Below, piece by piece: positions 41,526 through 51,430 of a stretch of 52,463 bases of DNA. The position numbers and the translations under genes are program-made. The notes under the pieces were generated by a model. It was not told where the DNA came from and searched no databases. It was given only the letters and a program-made list of their open reading frames with translations. This DNA comes from Gemmataceae bacterium (GTDB lineage Bacteria > Planctomycetota > Planctomycetia > Gemmatales > Gemmataceae). Where the stretch lies: the NCBI GenBank assembly GCA_019748295.1, contig JAIEPT010000187.1, positions 1 through 52,463 on the forward strand, in the 5' to 3' direction. The first letter of the stretch is position 1. Every line of letters begins with the position of its first letter.

Positions 41526-42371
41526 TTACCCAGGGCGCGTCGCGAACTGCATGATCGCGTCCACGAACTCGCGTTCCTTCTCGAACATCGGCAGATGGCC
41601 GCTGCCGGGGATCGTCTTCCACTCCGCATGCGGCAGATGCTTGCGGTACGCTTCGCCGTACGCAGGCGGCACCAGCTTGTCGTCGGCTCCCCACAGCAGC
41701 AGCGTGGGACATGTCACGCGGCGAAGGCGGGATGCGAGTTTCGGATCGTAGGGCCGCTTCCACATGAGCTTGGCCAAGCCCGCGAGATTGCGATAGCCGC
41801 GGATGAGCGTCGCTTCGTCCGGCTCGCTGCCCATGAGCAGCGAGGCCATGGGGCCATCGGGATCGTGGAACAGAAGCCGTCGCATCGCCTCGCGGTGTTG
41901 CATGACGCGGAAGAGATCGGGCAACGGCGTTTCGGGAACATTGAGGCCCGGGGCATCGGCGATCCACAGTTTCTTGATGCGCTCGGGCCAACGCACCGCG
42001 AACTCGGCCGCGATCCATCCGCCGAGGCTGACGCCGCCGAGGATGACTTGGTCCCAGCCGAGAGCGTCGAACATCTGGACATAGTGGAAAGCCAGGTCTT
42101 CGATCGTATCGATGCCTTCGTGGGCCGGGCTGTCGTTGAATCCGGGATGGGTCGGGGCCAGCACCTCATACTTGTTCGCGAACGCCTGATGGAAGGGCAG
42201 CCAGCGGATCGATTCGCCGAGCGTGCTGTGCAAGTAGACGAACGGCTCCCCTTTGCCGCCATGCATGACTTGCGTGGGGTAGCCGGCAACGTCGATCGTC
42301 TGCGGCTCGCCGTAACGGGATGCGAGGAAGACGCGGGCGCCATACTGGAGCTTGCGAAGGAATCCGAGCAT
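41526..42371 (-). CDS. Alpha/beta hydrolase
   Basis: Encodes 281 residues. Start ATG 42371 (MLGFLRKLQYGARVFL). Nucleophile elbow GGVSLGGW (S115), acid in GADDKLVPP (D230 or D231) and His in GSGHLPMFE (H259): a complete catalytic triad. Oxyanion-type HG(x)K loop at VMHGGKGEPFVYLHST. This is the core of esterases, C-C hydrolases and related enzymes; the substrate cannot be predicted. No signal peptide of standard type. Confidence 0.88.
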   Translation of the reverse strand: MLGFLRKLQYGARVFLASRYGEPQTIDVAGYPTQVMHGGKGEPFVYLHSTLGESIRWLPFHQAFANKYEVLAPTHPGFNDSPAHEGIDTIEDLAFHYVQMFDALGWDQVILGGVSLGGWIAAEFAVRWPERIKKLWIADAPGLNVPETPLPDLFRVMQHREAMRRLLFHDPDGPMASLLMGSEPDEATLIRGYRNLAGLAKLMWKRPYDPKLASRLRRVTCPTLLLWGADDKLVPPAYGEAYRKHLPHAEWKTIPGSGHLPMFEKEREFVDAIMQFATRPG

Positions 42372-42415
42372 GGGGCCATTGTAGAGAGACGCCACAATGC
42401 AAAAACTAATCCAGA

Positions 42416-42590
42416 AAGGGAGGGCGAGGCCTCCCCTGTGCACAACGGTTGAAGGGAACTGGCGTGGGACGGAATCGGCTTCCCAGCCCCGTTCACGGGG
42501 CTTTCGCGAAGCGTTTAGGCCCGCCGTTGACGGCGGGTAACGAGCGGCGAAACAAGTATTCCGCCAGGCCCGTGAACGGGCCTGGATACA
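42416..42590. repeat. Half copy of the 2626-2919 composite palindrome
   Basis: Contains gggagggcgaggcctcccct (compare about 2575), then atcggcttcccagccccgtt... through caggcccgtgaacgggcct, closely matching the reverse complement of 2806-2916. It includes the sub-palindromes agccccgttcacggggct and gcccgccgttgacggcgggt, and aggcccgtgaacgggcct. Located upstream of the GH140-like gene and downstream of the start of the divergent hydrolase. Confidence 0.85.
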
Positions 42591-42622
42591 TTGATGGCGA
42601 TTCCTCTCTCTCAAGGTGGCAC

Positions 42623-44020
<1,398 letters not shown>

Positions 44021-44036
44021 ACGAATATTACGTGCG

Positions 44037-44130
44037 CGGGTTAGCCGCGACGCGCAGCGGAGCGCGGACTGCTTGCAATGCGATCGCAGAGTGCGCTGTC
44101 CGCGCTCCGCTGCGCGTCGCGGCTAACCCG
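44037..44130. repeat. Perfect 33-bp hairpin at a convergent junction
   Basis: 44037-44069 and 44098-44130 are exact complements (begins cgggttagccgcgacgcgca) with a 28-base loop. It lies between the GH140-like stop and the stop of the HEAT/propeller gene. Possible bidirectional terminator. Confidence 0.9.
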
Positions 44131-44139
44131 GGGAACGGC

Positions 44140-46443
44140 CTAGCGGTGCCGGACGCTCCAGGGGCGGCCTTCCATCGTCTTTTCCCAGACGACTCGGCCT
44201 TCGCGATCCAGTTCGGATACCTTGCGACTGGTCATGCTTACCGCCATCGTGTTGCCGTTCGGCAGGCGCATCGCTCGGAAAACTCCCTGCACATTGATGC
44301 GCCAGGAAATCGTTCCGGCGTCGTCCATCTCCTGCACCTGATTCGATGACATCGTGGCGGCGAGATACTTGCGATTCGGCAGCAGCGTCGCGCTCCCCCA
44401 GCCTCCAGGTTGCGGCAAGCGGAATGACTTCTTGATGTTCCCGTTCGACGAATCCACTTCCTGCACCATTCCCTGAGCCGTCATGCACACGATGGTTCCG
44501 TCCGCCATCTTGTGGGCGCTGAAGCAATAGAAGCCGGGCCCCGGCGCGTATTGGTAGACGACCTTCTTCTCGGGCGTCACTTCAAGCAGCATGTTGTAGC
44601 AGCCGATGAACGTGTTTCCGTTGGCAAGGCGCTGACATGAGATCGGATTGGCCGTGACGCGATGCTCCCAGATAATGCGCTTCTGCATGTCGTATTCGAC
44701 GACGCGATTCGCGGAATTCTCGGCTACCAGTACGTTGCCGTTGGGCAGCATCTGCGCGTCCATGGGGCCGGAGAGCCCTTCGAGCGACCAGCGGACGCGG
44801 CCATCGCGGCCGAACTCCGACACCCGGCCCGTGCCGCGCGGCGTATCGTGCTCGCAGACGATGAACAGGCCCAGGATGCCTTCGTCGCCGATGCTGCGAA
44901 GGTCGATGCGCTTGGCGTTAGCGTGAGCCCATTTCTGCCACGCTGCCGAAGCCTTCTTGCGTTGGTCCGAGCCCGGTTCGCCAAGCGATTCGGGCGGGGC
45001 GCCTTCACCCGCAAGGCGGTGCAGATCCTCCTCAACCTGCCAGGTGACGAGCTTCGGCGTCAGCGGCAACAATTCGACGAGCGACTCGATCCCCTCCTGC
45101 TTTTGGGCGGCGATCAGGCCTTGCGCCGCCCGCACTTTGACGATCGCGTCCTTGTCCTGAAGGTTGCGACGAACCAGATCGATGCTTTCCTTGTTGCCGA
45201 TGCGGCCAAGCACGATGTTGGCCGCGGCGCGTCGGGCTGCAATCGCATCGCTAAGTGCTTCACGAAGAATCGGGTCCGAACTCAAGTCCGCGGCAGCAAG
45301 GATGGTCAGCGCGTTGTGTGCTTCCTCCACGTTGTGCGGATCGTCGATGAAGGGCAGGTAGGCGAGCAGCACTCGCAGGGCTTCGGGCGACTTGCCTTGT
45401 CGAGCCGTCTGCCGAATCGCGGCGGCCGGAAGCGCGGGCCCAGGGCCTTGGCGGATCTCGTCGATGATTTGATTCGCGCGTCGGCGAACTTCCGCGTTTC
45501 CGTCTTCGAGATACGGCTGCACGAAGGGGATGGCCGCATTTCCTTCCTTGATGAGGTCGCGCGTGGCCTTCGTTCGGGTCTTGAAGTCGCCCGCTCCAAG
45601 TTCCGCGGCCATCTTCTTGAGCCGCGCCATGCCCTCTTTGGACAGCGTTCGATCGCGCAGCCATTGCAGCACTTGCCGCCCTTCGACTCCGACATTCGAG
45701 GCGGTCAACAAGGCCGCGTCTTGCGCGGCGATATCGCCCAGGGGCGCCATCACTCGGCGTCCGACGAGTCCTTCCGTCGCCAGCTTGCGAACGATGGGGG
45801 AATCGTCGGCCATCTTTTGCCGAGCAGTCTCGCGATCTTCCAGCCGACCGTAGCGTCCCAGGATGTATGCAGCCGCGCCGCGCAGTTGCGGTTGTGCTGA
45901 TTCGAGCGCCTTGATCACCTCAGCGGCGATTCCTTCTTTGGTGCGAGCATGCTTGCCGATCGCACGGAATGCCGCTTCCTCCACCTGCGATTCACCGGCG
46001 AAGGGGATGAAGCCCATCAGTGTCGCAAGATTGTCCTTCAGCGCGGGGCGATTCGTCAGAAGCCGCACAACCGCCAACGCAACATCGTGGTCTCGCTTCG
46101 CCTCGATCTTTTGGATCACTTCGGCCGCCCGCATCGATGCTTCCGGAATGTCCTTGGGCGGGGACTTGAGAAAAGGCAACGCCGAGGCCCCACGCTCAAG
46201 AAGGGCGGCTTGGGCCTTTTGTCGCAGTGATTCGTCTTTGTCCGCCAATTGCCGAACGAATCCCTCCAAGTCGGCCGCGTCTTTGGCGGAAAGGGTGCGC
46301 GATTTGAGATAGCGGAGGAGGGCCGCGTCCTCAGTGGAACTCAACTGCCGTTCGACGAGTTGGCGATCGAAATCATCCGTTGTGCCCGGACTCGCCTGAG
46401 CGAGCAGCAGCGGTGAAACCAAAAGAAGGGCGGCAAGCGACAT
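44140..46443 (-). CDS. Secreted HEAT-repeat and beta-propeller protein
   Basis: Encodes 767 residues. Signal peptide at MSLAALLLVSPLLLAQASPG. Residues about 45-470 are helical repeats in two similar halves: LKSRTLSAKDAADLEGFVRQ with ATLMGFIPFAGESQVEEAAF in the first, and LRDRTLSKEGMARLKKMAAE with LLAYLPFIDDPHNVEEAHNA in the second, suggesting an internal duplication. Residues about 530-765 are a beta-propeller of the PQQ/NHL type (GNVLVAENSANRVVEYDMQK, GNTMAVSMTSRKVSELDREG). Probably a periplasmic binding or scaffold protein; no catalytic motif. Confidence 0.88.
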   Translation of the reverse strand: MSLAALLLVSPLLLAQASPGTTDDFDRQLVERQLSSTEDAALLRYLKSRTLSAKDAADLEGFVRQLADKDESLRQKAQAALLERGASALPFLKSPPKDIPEASMRAAEVIQKIEAKRDHDVALAVVRLLTNRPALKDNLATLMGFIPFAGESQVEEAAFRAIGKHARTKEGIAAEVIKALESAQPQLRGAAAYILGRYGRLEDRETARQKMADDSPIVRKLATEGLVGRRVMAPLGDIAAQDAALLTASNVGVEGRQVLQWLRDRTLSKEGMARLKKMAAELGAGDFKTRTKATRDLIKEGNAAIPFVQPYLEDGNAEVRRRANQIIDEIRQGPGPALPAAAIRQTARQGKSPEALRVLLAYLPFIDDPHNVEEAHNALTILAAADLSSDPILREALSDAIAARRAAANIVLGRIGNKESIDLVRRNLQDKDAIVKVRAAQGLIAAQKQEGIESLVELLPLTPKLVTWQVEEDLHRLAGEGAPPESLGEPGSDQRKKASAAWQKWAHANAKRIDLRSIGDEGILGLFIVCEHDTPRGTGRVSEFGRDGRVRWSLEGLSGPMDAQMLPNGNVLVAENSANRVVEYDMQKRIIWEHRVTANPISCQRLANGNTFIGCYNMLLEVTPEKKVVYQYAPGPGFYCFSAHKMADGTIVCMTAQGMVQEVDSSNGNIKKSFRLPQPGGWGSATLLPNRKYLAATMSSNQVQEMDDAGTISWRINVQGVFRAMRLPNGNTMAVSMTSRKVSELDREGRVVWEKTMEGRPWSVRHR

Positions 46444-46976
46444 GGGCCGAATCCATCAACAGAAGGCGACGCGGGAGGTCTCTTCAGCGTAAACGGGTTG
46501 AGCGGGAAATCCTAACGAAAAGGTCGAACGCCAACTTGCAGAACACAGTTGATCATCCGGCCCAGCCCGAAAAGTGTCGATGCAAGGAGTCCATGACATG
46601 CCCAATTCTCGATTGAACATGTTCAAAAATCGTGCAAGTTTCCCAGCACATTGCAAGGAGTTGAAATCAACCAGGAACCGGATCCCTCTTGGTTCGGCCT
46701 CGCGATGCCGGACAAACGGCACGTTCGGCTTTACCCAACCCGAAAAATCGGAACCTTTGCTCGAACATAACGCCTGACATTGCTAGAGATATGTCAAGGT
46801 TGTAAAATTGGACCGTCTGGCATGCCTGGGGAAGATGACGCTCCTGGCGCGCCATTCTGCCTAGCTATCCTGGTTTTTGGTCCGTCGTTTGCACTTATAA
46901 GGATCGCTAACGCGCGAGATGTTCACCGTTGGCCGGAATCTGGCGCTCCGGCCCGCTTTTCATGAGGACGAGGGAC
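46444..46976. other. Intergenic region upstream of the ketosynthase
   Basis: About 530 bases between a minus-strand gene start and fabF, so it should hold both promoters. AT-richer than average. Contains short hairpins (gttcggcctcgcgatgccgg around 46695) and a candidate sigma-54 promoter at 46878-46893. A 67-codon frame at 46574 has no family character and is not called. Confidence 0.5.
46878..46893 (+). promoter_or_regulatory. Candidate sigma-54 (RpoN) promoter upstream of fabF
   Basis: TGGTCCGTCGTTTGCA matches the consensus TGGCACGNNNNTTGCA at 14 of 16 positions counting the four N positions, with GG and GC at the required 10-base separation. It lies 83 bases before the fabF start. No activator-binding site is evident. 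Confidence 0.4.
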
Positions 46977-48263
46977 ATGCGCAGAGTGGTCGTGACCGGC
47001 CTTGGCGTGGTGGCCCCCAACGGCGTTGGGAAAGATGCCTTTTGGAACGCTTGCCTCAACGGCAAGAGCGGCGTGGCGCCCATCCGCAGCTTCGACGCCT
47101 CCGGTCATCCGGTCAAGGTGGCGGCCGAAGTGAAGGACTTCGACGTCAGTACCTTCCTTTCCGCCTCCCAGCGCAAAAGCATCAAGATCATGAGCCGGGC
47201 CATGCGTTTCGCCGTCGGCGCCGCGGGCCTCGCCATTAAAGACTCCGGCATCGACTGGGACCAGGAAGATCCCGAACGCCTGGGCGTCGTGATGGGCACC
47301 GGGCTCGTTCCTATCGACATCCCTGAAATCGCGCCCGCTGTCTTCCAATCGTGCGATGAAGAGGGCAAGCTCGACGTCGTGAAACTGGGCCAGCAGAACG
47401 GCGCTCTCTTCCCGCTTTGGATCCTGAAGTACCTGCCCAACATGGTCGCGGCGCACGTGTCGATGGCCTTCAACGCACAAGGACCGAACAGCACGATCAC
47501 CACCGCCTGCGCCGCCGGCACTCAAGCGGTGGGCGAAGCCTTTCGCCTCATATCGCGGGGCGATGCCGATGTGATCCTCGCGGGAGGAGCCGACAGCCGT
47601 ATCGATCCCCTGATGATCCTCGCTTATTCCGCCCTGGGGGCGCTAAGCACCTCCGATCGTCCCGCGTCCGAAATCTCGCGCCCCTTCGATGGCGGCCGCG
47701 ACGGCTTCGTGCTCGGCGAAGGTTCCGGCGTGCTCATTCTCGAAGAACTCGAACGCGCGAAAGCACGCGGCGCCGTCATCTATGCCGAAGTGCTTGGCAT
47801 GGGGACCAGCTTCGACGCCTATGCCGTCACCAAGCCGGACCCCGATGCCAAGGGGGCCGCTCGAGCGATCACTTCCGCCCTCAAGGAAGCGTGCGTCGAT
47901 GTGCGCGACGTCAATTACATCAACGCTCACGGCACCAGCACTCGCCTGAACGACCTGATGGAGACCGCGGCCGTCAAACGGGTCTTCGGCGAAGGAGCCA
48001 AAACCCTGGCCATGTCGTCGATCAAGTCGATGGTGGGTCACCTGATCGGCGCCGCGGGAGCGGTCGAGGCAGTTGCACTTGCTCTGACGTTGCACACGAA
48101 TGCGTTGCCCCCCACGATCAATCAGACCAATCCTGATCCCGCCTGCGACCTCGACTACGTGCCGAACACCGCCCGCGAAAAGCGGACAAGCGTCGGCCTC
48201 TCCACGAGTTTCGGCTTCGGCGGTCAAAACGCCGCGCTCGTCATGAGCCGTTTCGCCGCGTAA
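46977..48263 (+). CDS. fabF: Beta-ketoacyl-ACP synthase II-like
   Basis: Encodes 428 residues. ATG 46977 follows GAGGACGAGGG. KAS II condenses acyl-ACP with malonyl-ACP in fatty-acid synthesis. The catalytic triad is complete: C178 in STITTACAAGTQA, H318 in INAHGTST and H355 in MVGHLIGAAG; also RPFDGGRDGFVLGEGSG and STSFGFGGQNA. The residue after the nucleophile stretch is Ala (CAAG) rather than the common CATG/CASG. Position next to a TetR regulator and a DevBCA exporter suggests a dedicated fatty-acyl or lipid pathway rather than the housekeeping copy, though that is inference. Confidence 0.93.
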   Translation: MRRVVVTGLGVVAPNGVGKDAFWNACLNGKSGVAPIRSFDASGHPVKVAAEVKDFDVSTFLSASQRKSIKIMSRAMRFAVGAAGLAIKDSGIDWDQEDPERLGVVMGTGLVPIDIPEIAPAVFQSCDEEGKLDVVKLGQQNGALFPLWILKYLPNMVAAHVSMAFNAQGPNSTITTACAAGTQAVGEAFRLISRGDADVILAGGADSRIDPLMILAYSALGALSTSDRPASEISRPFDGGRDGFVLGEGSGVLILEELERAKARGAVIYAEVLGMGTSFDAYAVTKPDPDAKGAARAITSALKEACVDVRDVNYINAHGTSTRLNDLMETAAVKRVFGEGAKTLAMSSIKSMVGHLIGAAGAVEAVALALTLHTNALPPTINQTNPDPACDLDYVPNTAREKRTSVGLSTSFGFGGQNAALVMSRFAA

Positions 48264-48286
48264 TTTCGCTGCTCGCGGCTTAGCTC

Positions 48287-48368
48287 AGAACCTATTTCGA
48301 AACCCGGCGGAGATTTGGGAGGGCGAGGCGCCTCGCCCCTCCCAAATCTCCGGCCAAGTTCTGAAACG
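48287..48368. repeat. Hairpin repeat with ggagatttgggagg arms
   Basis: ggagatttgggagggcgagg (48309-48328) faces cctcgcccctcccaaatctc (48331-48350), with one bulge, flanked by cagaac/gttctg outer words. It lies 25 bases after fabF; the core matches the region near 2955-3010 and 2570-2595. Confidence 0.85.
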
Positions 48369-48437
48369 ACTTCTTGCCGATCCTCGTCCTCGTGCCCCTT
48401 CCAACTTTCCCAACCGCCAGAGTGCGGCCATTTGTGC

Positions 48438-48466
48438 TTGAGAAAAAACCGACCAGTTGGTATAGT
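48438..48466 (+). promoter_or_regulatory. Sigma-70-type promoter of the TetR-devBCA operon
   Basis: TTGAGA (48438-48443), 17-base spacer, TATAGT (48461-48466), 26 bases before the TetR start. The best -35/-10 match I noticed in the window. The spacer contains a partial inverted repeat (accagttggt), a possible repressor site. Confidence 0.65.
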
Positions 48467-48491
48467 AAAAGCATCCAGATGGAAGGTGATC

Positions 48492-49109
48492 ATGAAAGCG
48501 AAGAACCCACGCGACCTGCTTTGCGAAGCGGCTCTGCGCATTGCCGGCCGCGACGGATTGCTGTCGATGACCCTCGACAACGTCGCCAAGGAAGCTCAGG
48601 TCAGCAAGGGGGGATTGATGTACCATTTCCCCACGAAGGACGACCTGATTCGGGCCATGCTCGAATATTTCGGCGACGATGCGGAGCAGATGCTGATCCG
48701 CAAGATGGCCGAGGATCCCGGCGCTCGATTCCGCTTCGCTCGCAGCTTTCTCTCGTCCGTGTTCGGCGACGGCGAGGAGGACCGGGATGCGCCTGATCAC
48801 CTGAAGCGCGAGGCGCTCGAGAGCATGATGTTGGCGATGATCGCGGCAGTTGCGAACAACCCGAACGTCATCGAACCCCTTCGCGGAAAAGTCGCGAAAA
48901 TCCGCGATCGCGTGCTAAGCGATCGCCGCGACGGCATGGAGCAACTGCTCATTTGGCTCGCCGTCGATGGCTTGATGCTTTGGCAATTTCTCGGATTGAT
49001 CCGGCGTCAAGATCCGCTGTTCGCCGACATTGGGACGGCACTAAAGAAGAAAACGGAGCCTAAGAAAAAGACCAAGCCGAAACGCCCGAGCAAGGGAGGC
49101 GTGGCATGA
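48492..49109 (+). CDS. TetR/AcrR-family transcriptional regulator
   Basis: Encodes 205 residues. N-terminal helix-turn-helix: LLCEAALRIAGRDGLLSMTL and VAKEAQVSKGGLMYHFPTKD, the hallmark of TetR. The C-terminal half is the ligand and dimer domain (LESMMLAMIAAVANNPNV, LLIWLAVDGLMLWQFLGLIR) and ends in a Lys-rich tail. Its ATGA overlap with devB shows it is the first gene of the exporter operon and probably autoregulates the promoter at 48438. The inducer may be the exported compound. Confidence 0.93.
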   Translation: MKAKNPRDLLCEAALRIAGRDGLLSMTLDNVAKEAQVSKGGLMYHFPTKDDLIRAMLEYFGDDAEQMLIRKMAEDPGARFRFARSFLSSVFGDGEEDRDAPDHLKREALESMMLAMIAAVANNPNVIEPLRGKVAKIRDRVLSDRRDGMEQLLIWLAVDGLMLWQFLGLIRRQDPLFADIGTALKKKTEPKKKTKPKRPSKGGVA

Positions 49110-50170
49110 GCGTTTTGCAGCCGCTGAAGCGACGTTGGTTGGGGAAAAGCGTCGTGATCGCCGCCGTTCTCGGCGCCATCGGCTTCTACCTTTCCCGTCC
49201 CGCCGAATCGAGCGTGCCGTCGTCGGCGCCGACGAAACCTAAAGAGGGTGCAACGCGTATTCATGCGCTGGGCCGTTTGGAACCAAGCGGACGCATGCGG
49301 GTCGTCGCAGCGCCCTCCGGCAATGACGGCGTCAGTGTCCGCAAACTGATGGTCGCCGAGGGGGACGATGTTTCGGCAGGCCAAGTGCTCGCGATCTTCG
49401 ATAACCATTCGCGTCGCGAAGCGGCGCTGGCGGAAGCCGAATCCCGCGTGCTCCTTGCCCAAGCGAAGCTCGCACAAGTTCGAGCGGGAGCGAAGGCGGG
49501 TGAGATCGAAGCTCAGCGTGTTGTCGTTTCCATTGCCAAACGCCAGGTCGAGGAAGCGCGCCGGCAGTATGAACGCGGCCAAAATCTGCTCAGCCGAAAT
49601 GCGATTGCTCCCGAGGAACTCGACAAGCTCCGTTGGTCGCATGACAAAGCGCAAATGGAATGGAGGCAGGCCGACCATGTGCTGACCAGCATTGCCGAAA
49701 TTCGCGAAACGGACTTGAAAACGGCGGAGCAGGAAGTCGCCGTCGCCAAAGCCGTGGCCGCCCGAGCCATGGCGGACGTCGAAGCCGCTCAGGTTCGCGC
49801 GCCTTCGACCGGCCGCATCCTGGCGTTGCTGATGCGCGAAGGCGAACGCGTCACCGACCAGGGGTTGCTCAAGTTCGGCGACGTTGGCTGCATGCACGCC
49901 GTCGCGGAGATTTTCGAGGGGGATGTCCGCAAGGTGCGCCTCGGCGGAGATGCCGTGGTGATCTTGGAATCGAGCGGCGAGCGATTCTCCGCGAAAGTCG
50001 TCGAACTGGGCCATGCGGTCGCGCGAAAGGCAGTGCTGACCAATGACCCGGTGAGCGACACGGATGCACGCATCGTCGAAGTACGTGTGCAGCTCGCGTC
50101 GGCCGATAGCGTCGCACTTGCCCGATTGTCGAACGCCCGCGTCGAGGTATCGATCGCCGTTGGCGACTAA
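49106..50170 (+). CDS. devB: DevB-type membrane fusion protein
   Basis: Encodes 354 residues, with a 4-base overlap with the TetR gene. N-terminal anchor (SVVIAAVLGAIGFYLS), then the adaptor architecture: beta barrel/lipoyl half (GRLEPSGRMRVVAAPSG, VRKLMVAEGDDVSAGQVLAI), long coiled-coil hairpin (about 105-215, REAALAEAESRVLLAQAKLA to TAEQEVAVAKAVAARAMADV) and second lipoyl half (VRAPSTGRILALLMREGERV). Together with devC and devA this forms an ABC export system resembling the heterocyst glycolipid exporter of cyanobacteria. No TolC is in the window. Confidence 0.88.
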   Translation: MSVLQPLKRRWLGKSVVIAAVLGAIGFYLSRPAESSVPSSAPTKPKEGATRIHALGRLEPSGRMRVVAAPSGNDGVSVRKLMVAEGDDVSAGQVLAIFDNHSRREAALAEAESRVLLAQAKLAQVRAGAKAGEIEAQRVVVSIAKRQVEEARRQYERGQNLLSRNAIAPEELDKLRWSHDKAQMEWRQADHVLTSIAEIRETDLKTAEQEVAVAKAVAARAMADVEAAQVRAPSTGRILALLMREGERVTDQGLLKFGDVGCMHAVAEIFEGDVRKVRLGGDAVVILESSGERFSAKVVELGHAVARKAVLTNDPVSDTDARIVEVRVQLASADSVALARLSNARVEVSIAVGD

Positions 50171-50185
50171 GAGATTGTTCAATGT

Positions 50186-50244
50186 CTTCCGCTGCGGCTT
50201 AGCGAGCCCAGGGCTTTCCCCGAACGCTAAGCCGCAAGCGGAAG
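50186..50244. repeat. Hairpin repeat, cttccgcttgcggc family (copy 2)
   Basis: cttccgctgcggcttagcg faces cgctaagccgcaagcggaag, with the same loop word agggctttcc as at 6431-6490. It lies between devB and devC inside the operon, so it must be transcribed and could affect expression of devC relative to devB. Confidence 0.88.
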
Positions 50245-50275
50245 ATTGGATCGCTCACTCTTTTCCGATGGTCCC

Positions 50276-51430
50276 ATGCGTTCCATCCTTCGTGTCGCCT
50301 GGCGACAACTCAGCTACCACAAGATGAAACTCGCCGTCGCCGCGGCCGGCGTCGTCGTCGCGGTCATGTTGATGCTCGTTCAGCTTGGCATCCGCCAAGG
50401 CGCCATCGACAACAGCGTGGCCGTCGCTCGCCGAATTACCGCAGACCTCGTCGTCGTCAGCCCTCGCACCAAGACGATCTTTCAATCCTCTGCGTTCCCT
50501 CGCCGACTGCTGTTTCGCATCCCCGGCCATCCAGCCATTGATCGCGTTCAAGCCGCTTACATGTCCCAGGCGAAGTTCCGCAGTCCCTGGGACCACCAAG
50601 AGTTCCCCATCAGCGTTTACGGCGTCGATCCACGCGATCCCATGATGGATTTGCCCGGCCTCCTCGCTCATGCGAACGAACTCGAACTCGCCGACCGCAC
50701 GCTTTTCGATCGTCGCAGCCGCAAGACTTACGGGCCCGTGGCCAAGCATGTGGAAGAAGTCGGACCGCTGATGGCGGAAATCAACTATCGCAAGGTGAAG
50801 ATCGTGGCGACCGTGAATGTCGGCATCTCGATCAGCACCGACGGCAATCTCTACATGTCTCCCGCGAACTTCCATCGCCTTTTTCCTGCGCGCGATCCCG
50901 GCAATGCCGACCTCGGGTTGATTCGCCTGAAGCCTGGCCTCGATCCCGAACTTGTGCGAAAGGAGTTGGAGCCCTACGTCGGCAACGAAGCTCGCATCGT
51001 CACTCGTCAGCGGCTCGTAGCTGACGAGGAGGCGTACCTCCGCGATACCGCGCCGCTCGACTTCATCTTCGGCATGGGCGCCGCAGTGGGGTTCTTCATC
51101 GGCTTCGTGGTCGTCTATCAGATTCTGTACACCGAAGTGACGAATCACCTACCCCAGTTCGCAACGCTGAAGGCGATGGGTTTCAGCGACCGCTATCTGC
51201 TCGGCGTCGTGCTCAGCCAATCGTTCATGCTCGCGTTCCTCGGGTTCTTCCCCGGCTTCGTCTTCGCTCTCGGCATCTACAAGATTTCCACGAAAGCGAT
51301 CCAAATGGAGTTCGACATGACGCTCGAACGGGCCGTGGCCGTCTTCTTGCTGACCGTGTTCATGTGCGGCTTGTCCGGCATCATCGCAATCCGCAAAGCC
51401 TGGACGGCCGACCCTGCGGACGTCTTTTGA
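50276..51430 (+). CDS. devC: DevC-type ABC exporter permease
   Basis: Encodes 384 residues. ATG 50276 (MRSILRVAWRQLSYHKMKL) is preferred over a TTG at 50246 that lies inside the repeat. FtsX-like architecture: N-terminal helix (VAAAGVVVAVMLMLVQLGI), a large exported domain (residues about 45-250), then three helices at the C-terminus (FGMGAAVGFFIGFVVVYQIL, VVLSQSFMLAFLGFFPGF, AVAVFLLTVFMCGLSGIIAI). The NHLPQFATLKAMGFSD coupling region is typical of the MacB/DevC superfamily. Its TGATG end overlaps the devA start by one base. Confidence 0.9.
   Translation: MRSILRVAWRQLSYHKMKLAVAAAGVVVAVMLMLVQLGIRQGAIDNSVAVARRITADLVVVSPRTKTIFQSSAFPRRLLFRIPGHPAIDRVQAAYMSQAKFRSPWDHQEFPISVYGVDPRDPMMDLPGLLAHANELELADRTLFDRRSRKTYGPVAKHVEEVGPLMAEINYRKVKIVATVNVGISISTDGNLYMSPANFHRLFPARDPGNADLGLIRLKPGLDPELVRKELEPYVGNEARIVTRQRLVADEEAYLRDTAPLDFIFGMGAAVGFFIGFVVVYQILYTEVTNHLPQFATLKAMGFSDRYLLGVVLSQSFMLAFLGFFPGFVFALGIYKISTKAIQMEFDMTLERAVAVFLLTVFMCGLSGIIAIRKAWTADPADVF

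Noticed and set aside
46574..46777. Small frame in the fabF upstream region
   Set aside because: No RBS, no hydrophobic or domain pattern; codon use unlike the neighbours.
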